The notes under the pieces were generated by a model. The model searched no databases. It was not told the origin of the DNA and worked only from the letters and a program-made list of their open reading frames with translations. This document shows positions 51,167 through 61,743 of a stretch of DNA of 64,000 nt, in pieces. Each line of letters opens with the position of its first letter. Position 1 is the stretch's first letter. The stretch lies in the NCBI RefSeq assembly GCF_000975265.2, contig NZ_CP083405.1, forward strand, positions 2,046,001-2,110,000. The letters are read 5' to 3'. The stretch comes from Mycobacterium lepromatosis. Its GTDB lineage: Bacteria > Actinomycetota > Actinomycetes > Mycobacteriales > Mycobacteriaceae. The position numbers and the translations under genes were made by a program.

Positions 51167-51493
51167 TCAATCGCCTTCGCCTTGCGGCGCCAGGTCCTTG
51201 ACTACTTGCGGGTCATGTTCGGCCATACCGACCTTCGCCGCACCGCCCGGCGAGCCCAACTCAACAAAGAAGTCGACGTTGATCTGCGTGTACTGGCTCC
51301 ACTGTTCAGGCACGTCGTCTTCGTAATAGATCGCTTCGACCGGGCAGACCGGTTCACACGCCCCACAGTCAACGCATTCGTCAGGATGGATATACAGCAT
51401 CCGAGCGCCTTCGTAGATGCAGTCGACCGGGCACTCCTCAATGCACGCCTTGTCCTTGATGTCAACACAAGGTTCGGCTATCACGTACGTCAC
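51167..51493 (-). CDS. fdxC: Seven-iron ferredoxin FdxC (Rv1177)
   Basis: A 108-residue ferredoxin of the 3Fe-4S/4Fe-4S type. Cysteines sit at C9, C17, C21 and C25 (EPCV, ACIEECPVDC) and at C40, C43, C46 and C50 (ECVDCGACEPVCP). The start was set from the ribosome binding site: GGAGG ends 8 bases before the GTG at 51493. The in-frame ATG two codons upstream (51499) abuts that Shine-Dalgarno sequence and is unlikely. Ferredoxins of this type pass electrons to cytochromes P450 and other redox enzymes. One former partner, KorAB, is dead in this window. Confidence 0.95.
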   Translation of the reverse strand: MTYVIAEPCVDIKDKACIEECPVDCIYEGARMLYIHPDECVDCGACEPVCPVEAIYYEDDVPEQWSQYTQINVDFFVELGSPGGAAKVGMAEHDPQVVKDLAPQGEGD

Positions 51494-51659
51494 AGACATC
51501 TCCTCCGCGTACTTTGGTGTGGGCTGCTGTTCGCCTCGCCACGGCATGTGCAAGCCACTTTTCCGGACAAAGCGTTCGGTTACTGATACTAGACGTTGCA
51601 CATACACGTCAACCAATGGGCACAACCGTCACACTTCCCAGGAGTCTAGGTACTGTAGT

Positions 51660-51960
51660 TGCACAGCGCCGTTCGTTACGATTTGTTTATGCTTCCCGAG
51701 TGGGGCTGCCCTACGCGATTTTGAGCTAGTTGTGCGAGCACAGTTAGCCCAGGCTACGAACTGGCGCGTCGATTCGATCGTTTGCTACACACCTACAAAA
51801 GTCACCCAGCGCGACCAACCCGACATCAACAGAGACAAGGCCGAGATGGGCCGCTGGGTCGCCGTCAAACGGCGCAGCGACATCCGAGCTGAAAACAACA
51901 TGATCGATCTGTTCGACTAGGTGGTTCAGGCACTCCGGACGACTCCAACGGACGCCATGA
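51660..51960 (+). pseudogene. PadR-family transcription regulator (Rv1176c-like), decayed
   Basis: The plus strand near 51743-51815 reads PGYELARRFDRLLHTYKSHP, a clear PadR winged-helix start ('GYELarrfd.s....w..hpaqiYp.L..Le'). Before it MLPEWGCP and after it broken frames give little more. The position between fdxC and fadH matches M. tuberculosis Rv1176c in reverse. PadR repressors answer to phenolic acids or other small molecules; the ligand here is unknown. The right limit is approximate. Confidence 0.68.
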
Positions 51961-52430
51961 ATAAAAATTCTCTCCCAGCAGTGGCATCCCTACCAACCTT
52001 GTTGTTTCGGTTGACCCTTGATCTTTAACATGTTGCGCAATTGGGTGGTCATGGGTCCGATGTATACTGGGCTGGAAAACCGAACTCGCCATATTGATCG
52101 ATTCGCCGCACACTTAGCACGAATGAGGTCTGACTGATCATTACCGGGGACGACGCATCGAACCGCACCAGCTGGCTACTGCTGTTCGCGTCGGAAACGG
52201 TTTCCATCTCACAAGCCCGCCGGCATCGTCGTGTCACCATACCTACCCAGGAATCGGGCGCCGAAATCTTGCACGCAGAACGTTATGCTTACCAAGCATT
52301 TTCGGTCAGCACGTCGTCAATCGAGTCGCCGATCAACCCGTCCCGACCACGAGCGCCGTCGTGTCGAGGCATTGAAGCAATGGTCGCCTATTTCGCTCGC
52401 TGCGCATAACTGGCTCGCGAGGCCAGTTAT
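51961..52430. other. Unassigned stretch between PadR and fadH remnants
   Basis: No gene family is recognised in these 470 bases. They occupy the place where the rest of the PadR gene and the N-terminal flavin barrel of fadH should be, so both must have been largely deleted. Confidence 0.5.
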
Positions 52431-53440
52431 GACGGAGTCGACATTATGGGCAATAGAAGATACCTGCTCAACATTCGCGTCGGGCGAAAAACGCAACTAG
52501 TGCTGTCCCTGGCCTGGCACGCCCGCTCAGTATCTGTCGTCGGGGCTGGTCCGGCCGGACTGGCCGCAGCCGTAAACATCGCCCAGCGCGGGCACCAGGT
52601 AACACTGTTCGAGGCCAATGATTTCATCGGCGGCCAGTTCGACATGGCCCGCCACATTACCGGCGAACAGGAATTTAATGAGACCAGCCCGTACGTCACA
52701 ACAATGCTGGGCAAACACGGCATAGTGTTGCGGCTGAGCATTCGGGTGTCGGCCGGTCGACGTGACGGGGTACGAAGTTGTCGTGCTGACTAACGGATTG
52801 ACGCCACGCATTCTGGCCATCCCCCTTAGCATCGACCCATCCAATGGTAATAACCCACGCCGAAGCGATTATGAGCAGCAAGCCGGTCGGACAAACTGGT
52901 ACAGACTGTGGCGGTGGTCGGCCCCTGAAGCATCAGCTTCGACATCAGCGAACTCCTGGTTACCGAACAATCACCTACCCGAGACTCTAAAGACCTCAAA
53001 GCGTGGAAGGTCGAATGGACGCTACAGATCTGAAAAACACACGGCGCGCTGACTACCCCGGCGCCCACATAACCCGCTCATCAATTGTATCTGCTGCAAC
53101 CCAGCAAAGTCTCGCAGGGCAAACAGCTCGGCAAAACCAACGGATGGATACACCGAGCATCGTTGACGGCCAAAGGCGTGCCACAACTCTCCAGTAAATT
53201 ACGAGCGGATCACCGACGACGGCCTGTACATCCAGTTCCGAACCGAACCGGCAGCACCCACGACTGCTCGCAGTTGACAATGTGGTACTCCGGGCTGACC
53301 AGGAGTCGGTCCGCGATCTGGAAAATGCACTAAGAACTGCAGGTATCGACCTACACATCATCGGAGGAGCGGCCTTTGCCGCGGAGCCTAACGCAAAGCG
53401 TACCATCATGCAAAGCACAGAGCTAGCGACCCGCCTCTAG
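52431..53440 (+). pseudogene. fadH: 2,4-dienoyl-CoA reductase FadH (Rv1175c-like), C-terminal half only, decayed
   Basis: The dinucleotide-binding part reads [20 protein letters not shown] then [20 protein letters not shown] (52520-52640), followed by broken frames: [19 protein letters not shown] near 52765, VYLLQPSKVSQGKQLGKTNG and WIHRASLTAKG near 53083-53175, and VDNVVLRADQESVRDLENAL near 53273. GIDLHIIGGAAFAAEPNAKR and the final TAG follow. The Old-Yellow-Enzyme flavin barrel that forms the first half of FadH is absent. The enzyme handles unsaturated fatty acids in beta-oxidation. Confidence 0.87.
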
Positions 53441-53643
53441 CGTAGGCGCCCATTCCGCTGACCACAAACCACGTCAACAAGCCACCGACCTGCAGATAAT
53501 CACGTCCGGAGCGCGGGCGCCGATATTTCTTGCATTGGCAGTAAGTCAAGAGAGAGCTGGTAGCCATGATCACAGACGGCAACCACTAGGTAGATGCCCG
53601 TCGCCGTCTTGTTGGCGATGCACTACCTGGGGAAGGCGTCCAC

Positions 53644-53835
53644 ATGGGTAGGTCTTTAGCCAAATTGGCTGCCACTCTGAGCAGTGTGGCGCTAGCACTA
53701 GCTGCTAAGGCCGAGGATCGCATCCGCAGATCCACTGCAACACGCGCAGATCGCCCAGCAGATGAGAGTCATGCTGGGGCTGCGCAATACTTCGACCTGG
53801 TTGAGCAGGTAGCTGGTACCTGCAACAACTACTGA
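53644..53835 (+). pseudogene. TB8.4-like secreted antigen (Rv1174c-like), frameshifted
   Basis: An open frame of 63 codons starts MGRSLAKLAATLSSVALALA, resembling a signal peptide, and ends GAAQYFDLVEQVAGTCNNY, which is the end of the low-molecular-weight T-cell antigen TB8.4. Between them the frame reads an unrelated Arg-rich sequence, while a second frame gives HAQIAQQMRVMLG, which belongs to the real protein. So at least two compensating frameshifts, and a shortened middle, have occurred. Although it is open from end to end, the product would not be TB8.4. The position next to fbiC matches M. tuberculosis. Confidence 0.75.
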
Positions 53836-53930
53836 GCCACTCAGCAACCGCTTAGCAGCTGGTGGTCTCCCACTTCACGACGAAGGTGCGCCAAATATCG
53901 CCTTCACGTCACGTCGCCGGACTGAGACAC

Positions 53931-53946
53931 CTCCCGCTTGCGGGAG
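53931..53946 (-). terminator. Hairpin downstream of fbiC
   Basis: CTCCCGC and GCGGGAG pair with only TT between them, 35 bases past the fbiC stop. The region lies between two converging transcripts. There is no T run, which is common for mycobacterial hairpin terminators. Confidence 0.5.
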
Positions 53947-53980
53947 AACACACGCCCTCACGGATAAAAGATTACGCCGC

Positions 53981-56542
53981 TCACAGAGCGTAAGTGGTGG
54001 TGCGCTGGCGGGCGGGGCGGCCGATGCCCTCCGCGATCGCGATCAACTCGGCGACGGTCTTGGCGGAACCGTATTCAGAACCGGCCATCCGCGAGATCGT
54101 CTCCTCCATCAACGTACCGCCTAGGTCGTTGGCGCCCCCGTTAAGCATTACCTGCGTGCGCTCCACGCCAAGCTTCACCCAGCTAGTTTGAATGTGAGAG
54201 ATACGGCCGTGCAGCATGATCCGCGCCAGGGCATGCACGGCACGGTTGTCACGATGAGTGGGCCCCGGACGCGCTGCGCCGGCCAGATACAACGGCGCAT
54301 TCTGGTGCACGAAAGGCAATGGCACAAATTCGGTGAAGCCACCGGTGCGATCCTGAATGGCGCGCAGGACCTGTAGGTGAGCCACCCAGTGGCGTGGCCC
54401 GTCGACATGGCCGTACATCATGGTCGACGAAGAGCGTAACCCCACCTCATGGGCCGTGGTGACGATCTCTATCCACATCGACGTCGGCAACTTACCCTTG
54501 GTTAGCACCCAGCGCACTTTATCATCCAAAATTTCGGCGGCAGTGCCGGGAATAGTGTCCAAACCAGCCTCGCGCAGACTGATCAGCCACTCACGAATAC
54601 TAAAACCGCTCTTGGCCACACCGTTGGCGATCTCCATCGGGGAAAACGCGTGCACATGCATCGAAGGGACCCGGGTCTTGACGGCGCGCACCAGATCGAC
54701 GTAGCCAGTGACCGGTAACTCGGGGTCGATACCACCTTGCATACATACCTCTGTGGCACCCTGGACGTGGGCCTCCCATGCGCGGTCAGCGACCTCCTCT
54801 CTAGACAGCGAGTAGGCATCGGCGTCACCCTTGCGTTGGGCGAACGCGCAGAACCGGCAGCCGGTGTAACAGATATTGGTGAAGTTGATGTTACGGTTCA
54901 CGACGAACGTCACGTCATCACCGACCACATCACGGCGCAGCGAATCTGCCAGTGCGGTAACAGCTTCCAAGGCAGGACCGTCGGCGTTAGCCAACGCTAG
55001 ATACTCGCCGTCAGTGCAACCGGCGGGATCACGCTCAGCTGAGCGCAGAGCGGCAAGCACATCGGTATCGATGCGCTCCGGAGCACGGTCGGCCAGCTCG
55101 TGCACGTGGGCACGGATTGATTCCCAATCACCGAATGCGCTGTCGCGGTCGCTACGAATTTCAGTGTTGCGCCCCTCGGTGTCGATCGCTGTATTGAGAT
55201 CCATTCGACCAGCGGATTCTACATCGTCGGGCTCCTGCCAGGGCATGCCCACCGGATTGACGTCGCGAGCCAAGCCAGTCACCGGATCCGCCAGCGCCAC
55301 AACATGACCCCGCACGCGCGGGTCGATCCATGCGGTACCTGCCTGCACATATTTGGGTTGGGCAGTCAACCGCTGCACCAGGGTGTAACCGGCTTCCGCG
55401 GTGACAGCAGCCAATTCATGCAAAGCAGGCCAGGGCCGTTCCGGGTTGACATGGTCGGGTGTCAGTGGTGAAACACCACCCCAGTCGTCAACACCGGCAG
55501 TAACCAACGCGAGACACTCGTCGCGCGAAACCAGGTTCGGCGGCGCCTGAATACGCATAGCTGGACCCAGTACCAGCCGCGCAACGGCCACGGTTGCCAG
55601 GTAATCCTCGATCCCGGCATCCGGAACCGCAGCCATAGCAGTGTGTTCCTTGGCCCGGAAATTCTGCACGATTACTTCCTGGACATGCCCGAACTCCTTG
55701 TGCGACTTGCGGATCTCATGCAAAGTATCAGCACGCTCGGCCAGCGTCTCGCCAATGCCGACCAACAGGCCGGTGGTGAACGGTATAGACAACCGACCCG
55801 CATCAGTCAGCACCCGCAACCGCACCGTCGGGTCTTTGTCCAGGCTGCCGTAGTGCGCGAGGCCTTTCGTTGCGAATAATCTTCGCGACGTCGTCTCCAG
55901 CATCATACCCATCGAAGGTGCCACCGGTTTGAGCCGGGAGAGCTCCGACCAACTCATCACTCCGGGATTCAAATGCGGCAATAGACCGGTCTCCTCCAAC
56001 ACACGAATCGCCATCGCCCGCAGATAGGACAACGTAGAGTCATAACCCCGTTCGGCGAGCCATTCACGCGCTTGCTCCCAGCGATCTTCAGGACGGTCAC
56101 CGAGGGTGAATAGTGCTTCTTTGCAACCAAGTTCACTCCCGCGACGAGCGACATCGAGGATTTCGTTGGGTTCTAGGTACATCCCAGCACCTTTGGTGCG
56201 CAGCATGTCTGGAGCGGTGACGAAAGTGCAGTAGTGGCAGCTATCGCGGCACAGATGGGTGACGGGGATGAACACCTTCCGTGAATAGGTGATCAACAAC
56301 CGGCCGTCTGCACCACGTCGCCCAGCCGTCTCGAGACCCGCGTCGCGTACCCGAGCCGCACTTGCGCAAAGGTCAGCCAGATCCTCACCACGTGCGGTCA
56401 TCGCAACGGCCGCCTCATCGATATTCAGCGCTACGCCGTCTCGAGCCCGCCGCAATACCCGTCGCAGCGCCGACGTATTGAGCTTGGGCGGAACGACAGG
56501 GAGAGAAAGAGCGATGGGCTCTTGGCCTTCAGTCAGAGGCAC
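53981..56542 (-). CDS. fbiC: F420 biosynthesis protein FbiC (FO synthase, Rv1173)
   Basis: FbiC makes the deazaflavin FO, the chromophore of coenzyme F420, from tyrosine and a pyrimidine intermediate of riboflavin synthesis. The 853-residue protein fuses the two radical SAM enzymes found separately in other organisms. The CofG half has the cluster cysteines C98, C102 and C105 ([11 protein letters not shown]) and the CofH half has [11 protein letters not shown] near residues 557-567. Both clusters are intact, as are the family ends ([20 protein letters not shown] near the start, [10 protein letters not shown] at the end). The M. tuberculosis protein has 856 residues. It stands alone as a transcription unit with a hairpin downstream. 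Confidence 0.97.
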   Translation of the reverse strand: MPLTEGQEPIALSLPVVPPKLNTSALRRVLRRARDGVALNIDEAAVAMTARGEDLADLCASAARVRDAGLETAGRRGADGRLLITYSRKVFIPVTHLCRDSCHYCTFVTAPDMLRTKGAGMYLEPNEILDVARRGSELGCKEALFTLGDRPEDRWEQAREWLAERGYDSTLSYLRAMAIRVLEETGLLPHLNPGVMSWSELSRLKPVAPSMGMMLETTSRRLFATKGLAHYGSLDKDPTVRLRVLTDAGRLSIPFTTGLLVGIGETLAERADTLHEIRKSHKEFGHVQEVIVQNFRAKEHTAMAAVPDAGIEDYLATVAVARLVLGPAMRIQAPPNLVSRDECLALVTAGVDDWGGVSPLTPDHVNPERPWPALHELAAVTAEAGYTLVQRLTAQPKYVQAGTAWIDPRVRGHVVALADPVTGLARDVNPVGMPWQEPDDVESAGRMDLNTAIDTEGRNTEIRSDRDSAFGDWESIRAHVHELADRAPERIDTDVLAALRSAERDPAGCTDGEYLALANADGPALEAVTALADSLRRDVVGDDVTFVVNRNINFTNICYTGCRFCAFAQRKGDADAYSLSREEVADRAWEAHVQGATEVCMQGGIDPELPVTGYVDLVRAVKTRVPSMHVHAFSPMEIANGVAKSGFSIREWLISLREAGLDTIPGTAAEILDDKVRWVLTKGKLPTSMWIEIVTTAHEVGLRSSSTMMYGHVDGPRHWVAHLQVLRAIQDRTGGFTEFVPLPFVHQNAPLYLAGAARPGPTHRDNRAVHALARIMLHGRISHIQTSWVKLGVERTQVMLNGGANDLGGTLMEETISRMAGSEYGSAKTVAELIAIAEGIGRPARQRTTTYAL

Positions 56543-56787
56543 GTTGGTGTAACTTCCCTACAGTCAAATTTCATCCGCAACGTACCAAACATATTCGCAA
56601 CACTAGCGCCAAGCCATAGCTGGCACGCGGTTGAGTATCCCACTGTCATCACCGCGCAACGAGCGCTCGGTTAACCGTTTTGCGGATATCTCCGCTAAAC
56701 AGCCGAAAATCGCGATACGATTCGGTCAATCGAACACTCCTTAGACGATAGCCGCGCAGTTGCGGAAGCACGAGGGGAAGGTACGGG

Positions 56788-57770
56788 ATGTCTTTCGTAC
56801 TCACCACACCAAATGCGCTGGTTACCGCTGCATCGGACGTGGGAGATATTGGTTCTACGCTCAGCGCTGTCAACGCCGCAGCGACGGCCCCAGGAACCAG
56901 AATACTGGCCGCCGCGGATACAAGTATCGACGCAGATCACCGCGCTGTTTTCTCAGCATGCACAGGGATATCAGCGGCTGAGCGCGCAGTTGGCCGCGTT
57001 TCATGAGCAGTTCGCGCAGGCCGTGAGCACCAGTGCCCGCACGTATGCGACGGCCGAGATCAACGCCGTGCAGACACTGGTAAATGCGGTGAACAGGCCC
57101 ACCGAGCTGCTACTAGGGCACCCGTTGCTCGGCAGCGGCGATCACACGGTGGCCGGCGGCCTCTGGTCCAACGTCACGGAACGCATCAAGAATCTCCTTT
57201 TAGGCAACAGCGGGGCCGGGTGAACCGGCAACACCCACTTCGGTTTCCTTAGCGTTAGCGGAGCAGCCGCGCATCAGACTGGCGCCAGGCGAGCCGGGAA
57301 GCCGACCTACCGGCGGTGCCAGTGGCCCCGCCGCAGCCGCAAACGCCTTGCTAAAGCCGACAAATCTGACCAACGCTGCGGCAGCGCCGACAGCAACTAG
57401 ACCGATCGGCAACACGATCAAGAATCTCTACCTCGTCGTTGAACCATGGGTGCAATACGGCGTCAATCTACTGTCTTATGTTGTGGGTTGGGTGCCCTGG
57501 ATCGGCACCTTAGTACCGCGGATCAACTTCTTCTACTACCTGTTCGAGTCCATGGTACAAAGCGCCTTGTTAAACCCAATCGACTGGCTAAACGGAAGAA
57601 TCACCTTCAGTCAAGGGCTGAGTAATTTCTGGACAGTCACCACGGAGTCAATCAACCAATTCCTCCAGGCTGAGATCAACTGGATGCTTAGTTTCCTCCC
57701 GCCGCTGCCACCACTCCATTTACACACCGATCCATTAGCCGTAGCGATTGCACCGCCAAAGTACACACAC
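56788..57770 (+). pseudogene. PE-family protein (PE12/Rv1172c-like), decayed
   Basis: The PE domain starts MSFVLTTPNALVTAASDVGD at 56788 and after a frameshift goes on VSTQITALFSQHAQGYQRLS, then FHEQFAQAVSTSARTYATAE. LLLGHPLLG follows, up to a stop near 57223. A shifted frame then carries the C-terminal region (PIGNTIKNLYLVVEPWVQYG, INFFYYLFESMVQSALLNPI, INQFLQAEINWMLSFLPPLP), which ends near 57740. Two breaks and some lost linker make it non-functional. PE proteins are exported, often by type VII secretion. It lies between fbiC and Rv1171 as PE12 does in M. tuberculosis. Confidence 0.88.
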
Positions 57771-58292
57771 CGACGGCAAAACGCCCAACAAAATCAGCCA
57801 CAGCGCTCCGTAGGCCATTACCCCTTGCCCCGAAACGACATCACCGCCGGGACCATCCAGGCTGAGTAACCCGACGGTGAGCAGCCACATCCACAAGGGC
57901 AACGCAACCAACCGCGGTGACCTCGTCCAGCGCGTGGCGACCCATACCAGCGTCGCATTGACCAATCCACTGATTAGCCCGCTGATGGGAAACGGAACAG
58001 AACCGATATAGAGAGGCATCAGCATCGCCCCGACTAATGCAGAGAAAATCCCATCGGCAGCCAAAAACACCAGGACAACGACGCGAATGACAGACTCTGA
58101 CACGCTGCTGACGTCAACTGACGCGGCGGGTAGCTTGGTTTCGGTCAAGTCGGGACACTGTCGACGTGCGAGAGCACCGATGCGATTCCCACTGCCGACT
58201 GTCGAGTCGGTACTGCCAATGCTGCAGGTCGGGGTCCATACCAGTTCCTTCCGCGGATACCTGGGTGACAGCTTACCGGGCATCAGATCCAT
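57735..58292 (-). CDS. Conserved four-helix membrane protein (Rv1171-like)
   Basis: The open frame codes for up to 185 residues. The conserved part has four hydrophobic segments: [58 protein letters not shown] and [21 protein letters not shown]. tuberculosis Rv1171 has about 146 residues, so the true start is probably further in than the ATG at 58292. The ATG at 58283 and a GTG about 122 codons before the stop are alternatives, and I cannot decide. The frame overlaps the mshB stop, so it is likely expressed with mshB. Function is unknown. Confidence 0.75.
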   Translation of the reverse strand: MDLMPGKLSPRYPRKELVWTPTCSIGSTDSTVGSGNRIGALARRQCPDLTETKLPAASVDVSSVSESVIRVVVLVFLAADGIFSALVGAMLMPLYIGSVPFPISGLISGLVNATLVWVATRWTRSPRLVALPLWMWLLTVGLLSLDGPGGDVVSGQGVMAYGALWLILLGVLPSVCVLWRCNRYG

Positions 58293-59199
58293 CCAGACCT
58301 AGTCCCGCAAGTAGATCAGTTTCCCAACCGCGCTCATCGCGATTCCCAGCGGAGCCAGCGGCAAGAACATAGTGCTCTTGCGCGAAAATCGGCATCACCA
58401 TCTTATTAGACAAGGCGCAGGCCCGACCTGTCGGGCCAACTACGACTTGGGTAGCGTGTGCAGCCAACGCCGCCGTCTTGGCGGCAAATACATCTGAAGT
58501 TGCCTCGATGACAGCATCTATGTCTTCATCTGCGTATCCGAAATCGAACTCTTCACGCGGCGGGATCGTCCACTCGGGCCGCAAATCGCTGCCCTGCAAC
58601 GCGTTCACCTCGATCTCAAATGCGCTGAGGGCGAAGACGGACCAGTAGAACTTCGGTACCCTCCAAGGCTTGCCCGGGTATTCATCGGCACCGACCTCTA
58701 AGCCGGTCGTAACGCCAGAAGAAGCCACCGCGGCTGCGGTGACAAGGTGGGTGTGGACATGATCGGGATGGCCGTACCCCCCGCGGGGATCATAGGTCAC
58801 CACGACATGCGGACACAGTTCGCGAATGATCGCAACCAGGGCCCCGATGACCTCGTTTTCGTCGGCGTCTATGAACCGCTGACGACGCCGCGGCGCGGTG
58901 CCGCGCATGCCAGAGTCGCGCCAGCGACCAGCGCCACCAAGATAAATGGGTGCGCTGACCCCCAACGCTCGCAACGCCTCGGTGAGCTCAAAGATTCGGT
59001 AGCCGCCGAGTTGATCCGCATGATCAACGGTGAGCTCCGCCCAGCGATCCCCGATGACGTCGCCTTCCTCGCCGAGTGTGCACGTGACAACCTGCACCTG
59101 CGCACCGCGCGAGGTGTAGTGTGCGATAGTGGCACCGTTGCTGAGGCTTTCGTCGTCGGGATGGGCATGCACGAACAGTAGCCGCGGCGTCTCAGACAT
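58273..59199 (-). CDS. mshB: GlcNAc-Ins deacetylase MshB (mycothiol synthesis, Rv1170)
   Basis: MshB removes the acetyl group from GlcNAc-inositol, the second stage of mycothiol synthesis. The 308-residue zinc enzyme has the AHPDDE motif at residues 12-17 (H13, D16) and the third zinc ligand in [11 protein letters not shown] near residue 145. The length is close to the 303 of M. tuberculosis. Mycothiol is the cofactor needed by the Rv2466c-type reductase in this window. The start ATG is directly followed by [15 protein letters not shown] as in the family. Confidence 0.95.
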   Translation of the reverse strand: MSETPRLLFVHAHPDDESLSNGATIAHYTSRGAQVQVVTCTLGEEGDVIGDRWAELTVDHADQLGGYRIFELTEALRALGVSAPIYLGGAGRWRDSGMRGTAPRRRQRFIDADENEVIGALVAIIRELCPHVVVTYDPRGGYGHPDHVHTHLVTAAAVASSGVTTGLEVGADEYPGKPWRVPKFYWSVFALSAFEIEVNALQGSDLRPEWTIPPREEFDFGYADEDIDAVIEATSDVFAAKTAALAAHATQVVVGPTGRACALSNKMVMPIFAQEHYVLAAGSAGNRDERGWETDLLAGLGLDGSDAR

Positions 59200-59339
59200 G
59201 GACGCACCCTAACCGGATTACTGAACACCGTCGAAAATCAACTTATGACTCGGTATACTCTTTTACCCACATTGACTGATGTCAAACGCTACGCGCTACA
59301 GCATCCGACAACAGCAAACAGGAACGTCAGCGGCTACTA

Positions 59340-59785
59340 TCGAAAAATGGCCCAGCCCACCCAAAGACCCCCAAACGTCGGCCGAAGCCGCCGGCGAAAC
59401 GAAGGTTCTTGAACTTGACCTCTAACACGAGGCGACGCTGGCCGAACTAACTGAAGCCGGGTACGACGGACTAATTATGGAGGGGTCTGGCGCACGCCCA
59501 CACCGACACGGTGGTGTTGTACTGCCGCTGAGCCAGCAAACATGGCCTGGTGTACACCGTGTTGCGGTACATGCTACCGTCGTTGCCCGAACCGCGTGTC
59601 AGTCAGGTCGGCAAGGGGATAACCTGCGGGTGGTGTTTACCGCGCACAGTGACGTCTGGGCCAACCAAACTGACTTTCCCGGCCTGAACATCACAGACCA
59701 GTTCATTCACGAACCCGAGCTACGAGCCATATTCGCCGACGCCGTGATTCCCGCCAAAAGTCACAACGGTCGCGGCACGGACTAG
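59340..59785 (+). pseudogene. TetR-family regulator (Rv1167c-like), decayed
   Basis: Pieces of a TetR repressor are in order on the plus strand. The helix-turn-helix region reads EATLAELTEAGYDGLIMEGS near 59430-59490 (compare 'aAlaelaevGYdgltmegvAaRA'), followed by worn text. An open stretch then reads GDNLRVVFTAHSDVWANQTD and FPGLNITDQFIHEPELRAIF, matching the ligand-binding domain. The PE11 and PPE17 genes that lie between this regulator and mshB in M. tuberculosis are absent. Only about half of the gene remains. Confidence 0.75.
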
Positions 59786-59811
59786 CTGAGCTAGTTTTTG
59801 TGCGATTTTTT

Positions 59812-61692
59812 CTAAGACCCGATTTTGGTCCATTGGCCAGCGTCACCGACGATACCGATCGGCACCGCTCCAGAAAGGCTGATGTTCCGCACACTCGGGC
59901 CGGCCACAACGATCGTGGTGTCCTGCAAGATCGGCAACACGGTCGACATGTTCCACAATCGCGGCTCCACCGCGGTGATCACGTCGTTGATGTTCTTGCT
60001 GCCATTGAGCGCGGCATCGATAGTCGCCTGTATGCTATGATCGCAAATGCCGGTGAGATTCGATGGAGCCCGAACAAGCGCCCCGGGATCGGGCGAACGG
60101 CTGCTCGGCGTCGATGGCCGCATTGGCCCAGTAGGACCAACAAGACTGGTCGTCGGTGCATTGGAGGTCGATAATTCCGTTACCTGCAATGCGGGGCAGC
60201 CGTACCTCGAAGCCAGCAACGTCGCCAGGTTTCCACCAGCCTGATGCCAGCCAATGATCGCATCCACCAGGTTATCGTTCAATGCGTCGCGATAAAGCAC
60301 CACCGGATCTAGCGCCAGCACCGTCGCTGCGATACCAACATTACGCAACTGGTCGGCGGCCGTGTTAGCCACGGCCACTGAAGTCGGGTCGTTCGACGCG
60401 ACGCCAATGACCAACGAAAGTTGTTGGCCGTCCTTGCTGATCCGGCCGTGCATAACTTCCGGTGGTCCGGTAATCACCGATGCTGGCGAGTTGGGCATCG
60501 GCGAAGCCGACGTTGTGGGATCGATCTGGAATCCAGACGCGATCAGCAACGCCATCGCCGCCGACGTGGTCAGCGACGGTGGCGCGGTCGGTTCATAGCC
60601 GGGGTCGCTCGGCGATCGGGTCTGGGCCTGGTCCAACGTCACAGTGTTGTCGCTGCCAGCACCCACAGCGGCAAGCAGGTCAACGTCAAGCAATCCCAAA
60701 ATCGCCTTGCGAACCCGGATGTCGGCCAACTTGGGCACGTTGGCGCGCAACGTAAATTGCATGACCCGAGGCGTCACAATCCGAGCAGTTCGCACCCCGG
60801 GAATTGCGGACAACTGGGCAAGGGCGGCGGAGCCGCCATGCACCTGGGCCAGCTGAGTATCACCGTTGCGCACCGAGTCGGCCAGCGTGGCTGGCGCACC
60901 AGCACGACGGAAAAGGATAAGCCCGGGCTTGGCGGGCGGTCCCCAGTAGCGGTCATTGCGGGCGATCAGGATTTCGTCACGCTGCGGGTCGATGTTCTCC
61001 ACCCGAAACTGTCCGCCAGTGACCGGCAGCGCCCGGGCCAGCCCGGCCGCGAAACCGCCCGGTACGTCCTTAACGATGTGCGCTGGCAGGATATTGCTGA
61101 ATAACTCCCGCCAAGCCGGATACGGTTGCGCGAAGGTGACGACCGCCTGCTTGCCACCTTCGAGCGACTGCACACCAGTGATCAGGTCATATCCGGCCGG
61201 ATCGACGACGCCAGGCTGACTGACCATCTGCCGCCACAGGTACCAGAAGTCGTCGGCCGCGATTGGGGCATTGTCAGTCCACTGCGCCTCGGGCCGGATC
61301 TTGTAAGTCACCGTGAACGGATTTTGGTTGGTGACATCTGCGGACACCAGCACGGTCGGATCCATGTCCCAACGTAAGCCGGTGGGCGAGTTGGGATCGG
61401 GTGCCGGCCGAAATGCGCTCGGCAACACCAACGCACTGATCGCCGCGTTCACCGCCGACAGGTCGGACAGCAGATGCGGGTTGAAGCCAGCACCGATCGA
61501 GTCGATTCCCATGATGATCTGCGTTATCCGCGGCGGCGGTGGTGAGCTTTGCGGTGTTTCGGTGCTTTGCGGCGCCGGTGGCGGGCTGACGGTGCACGCC
61601 GCTAACGTCAGATCCACCAGTGAAATCAGCACGCTCATCGTAGTTACAACGCGGCGGGCTAGTCTCGGCACGCCCTTCAGGGTATCTAGCAC
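59812..61692 (-). CDS. lpqW: Lipoprotein LpqW, cell-envelope glycolipid pathway factor (Rv1166)
   Basis: A 626-residue substrate-binding-like lipoprotein (SBP family 5 fold). In M. smegmatis LpqW steers precursors between phosphatidylinositol mannosides and lipoarabinomannan. The signal peptide has Arg residues, a hydrophobic run and a lipobox ending LAAC near residues 30-33, followed by [11 protein letters not shown], a disordered linker. Core blocks include [31 protein letters not shown] and [20 protein letters not shown]. The GTG at 61692 opens the frame; a second GTG at residue 8, close to GAAGG-like text, is equally possible. An Asp in the hydrophobic run ([10 protein letters not shown]) is unusual but the lipobox is intact. 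Confidence 0.92.
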   Translation of the reverse strand: MLDTLKGVPRLARRVVTTMSVLISLVDLTLAACTVSPPPAPQSTETPQSSPPPPRITQIIMGIDSIGAGFNPHLLSDLSAVNAAISALVLPSAFRPAPDPNSPTGLRWDMDPTVLVSADVTNQNPFTVTYKIRPEAQWTDNAPIAADDFWYLWRQMVSQPGVVDPAGYDLITGVQSLEGGKQAVVTFAQPYPAWRELFSNILPAHIVKDVPGGFAAGLARALPVTGGQFRVENIDPQRDEILIARNDRYWGPPAKPGLILFRRAGAPATLADSVRNGDTQLAQVHGGSAALAQLSAIPGVRTARIVTPRVMQFTLRANVPKLADIRVRKAILGLLDVDLLAAVGAGSDNTVTLDQAQTRSPSDPGYEPTAPPSLTTSAAMALLIASGFQIDPTTSASPMPNSPASVITGPPEVMHGRISKDGQQLSLVIGVASNDPTSVAVANTAADQLRNVGIAATVLALDPVVLYRDALNDNLVDAIIGWHQAGGNLATLLASRYGCPALQVTELSTSNAPTTSLVGPTGPMRPSTPSSRSPDPGALVRAPSNLTGICDHSIQATIDAALNGSKNINDVITAVEPRLWNMSTVLPILQDTTIVVAGPSVRNISLSGAVPIGIVGDAGQWTKIGS

Positions 61693-61743
61693 CGATCCAG
61701 CGGACCCGGTGTGCTAGCACAGCGCCGGCTACACTGGCTGCTG

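Noticed and set aside
51494..51625. Longer ferredoxin start with 44 extra residues
   Set aside because: The Shine-Dalgarno sequence and the family start both point to GTG 51493.
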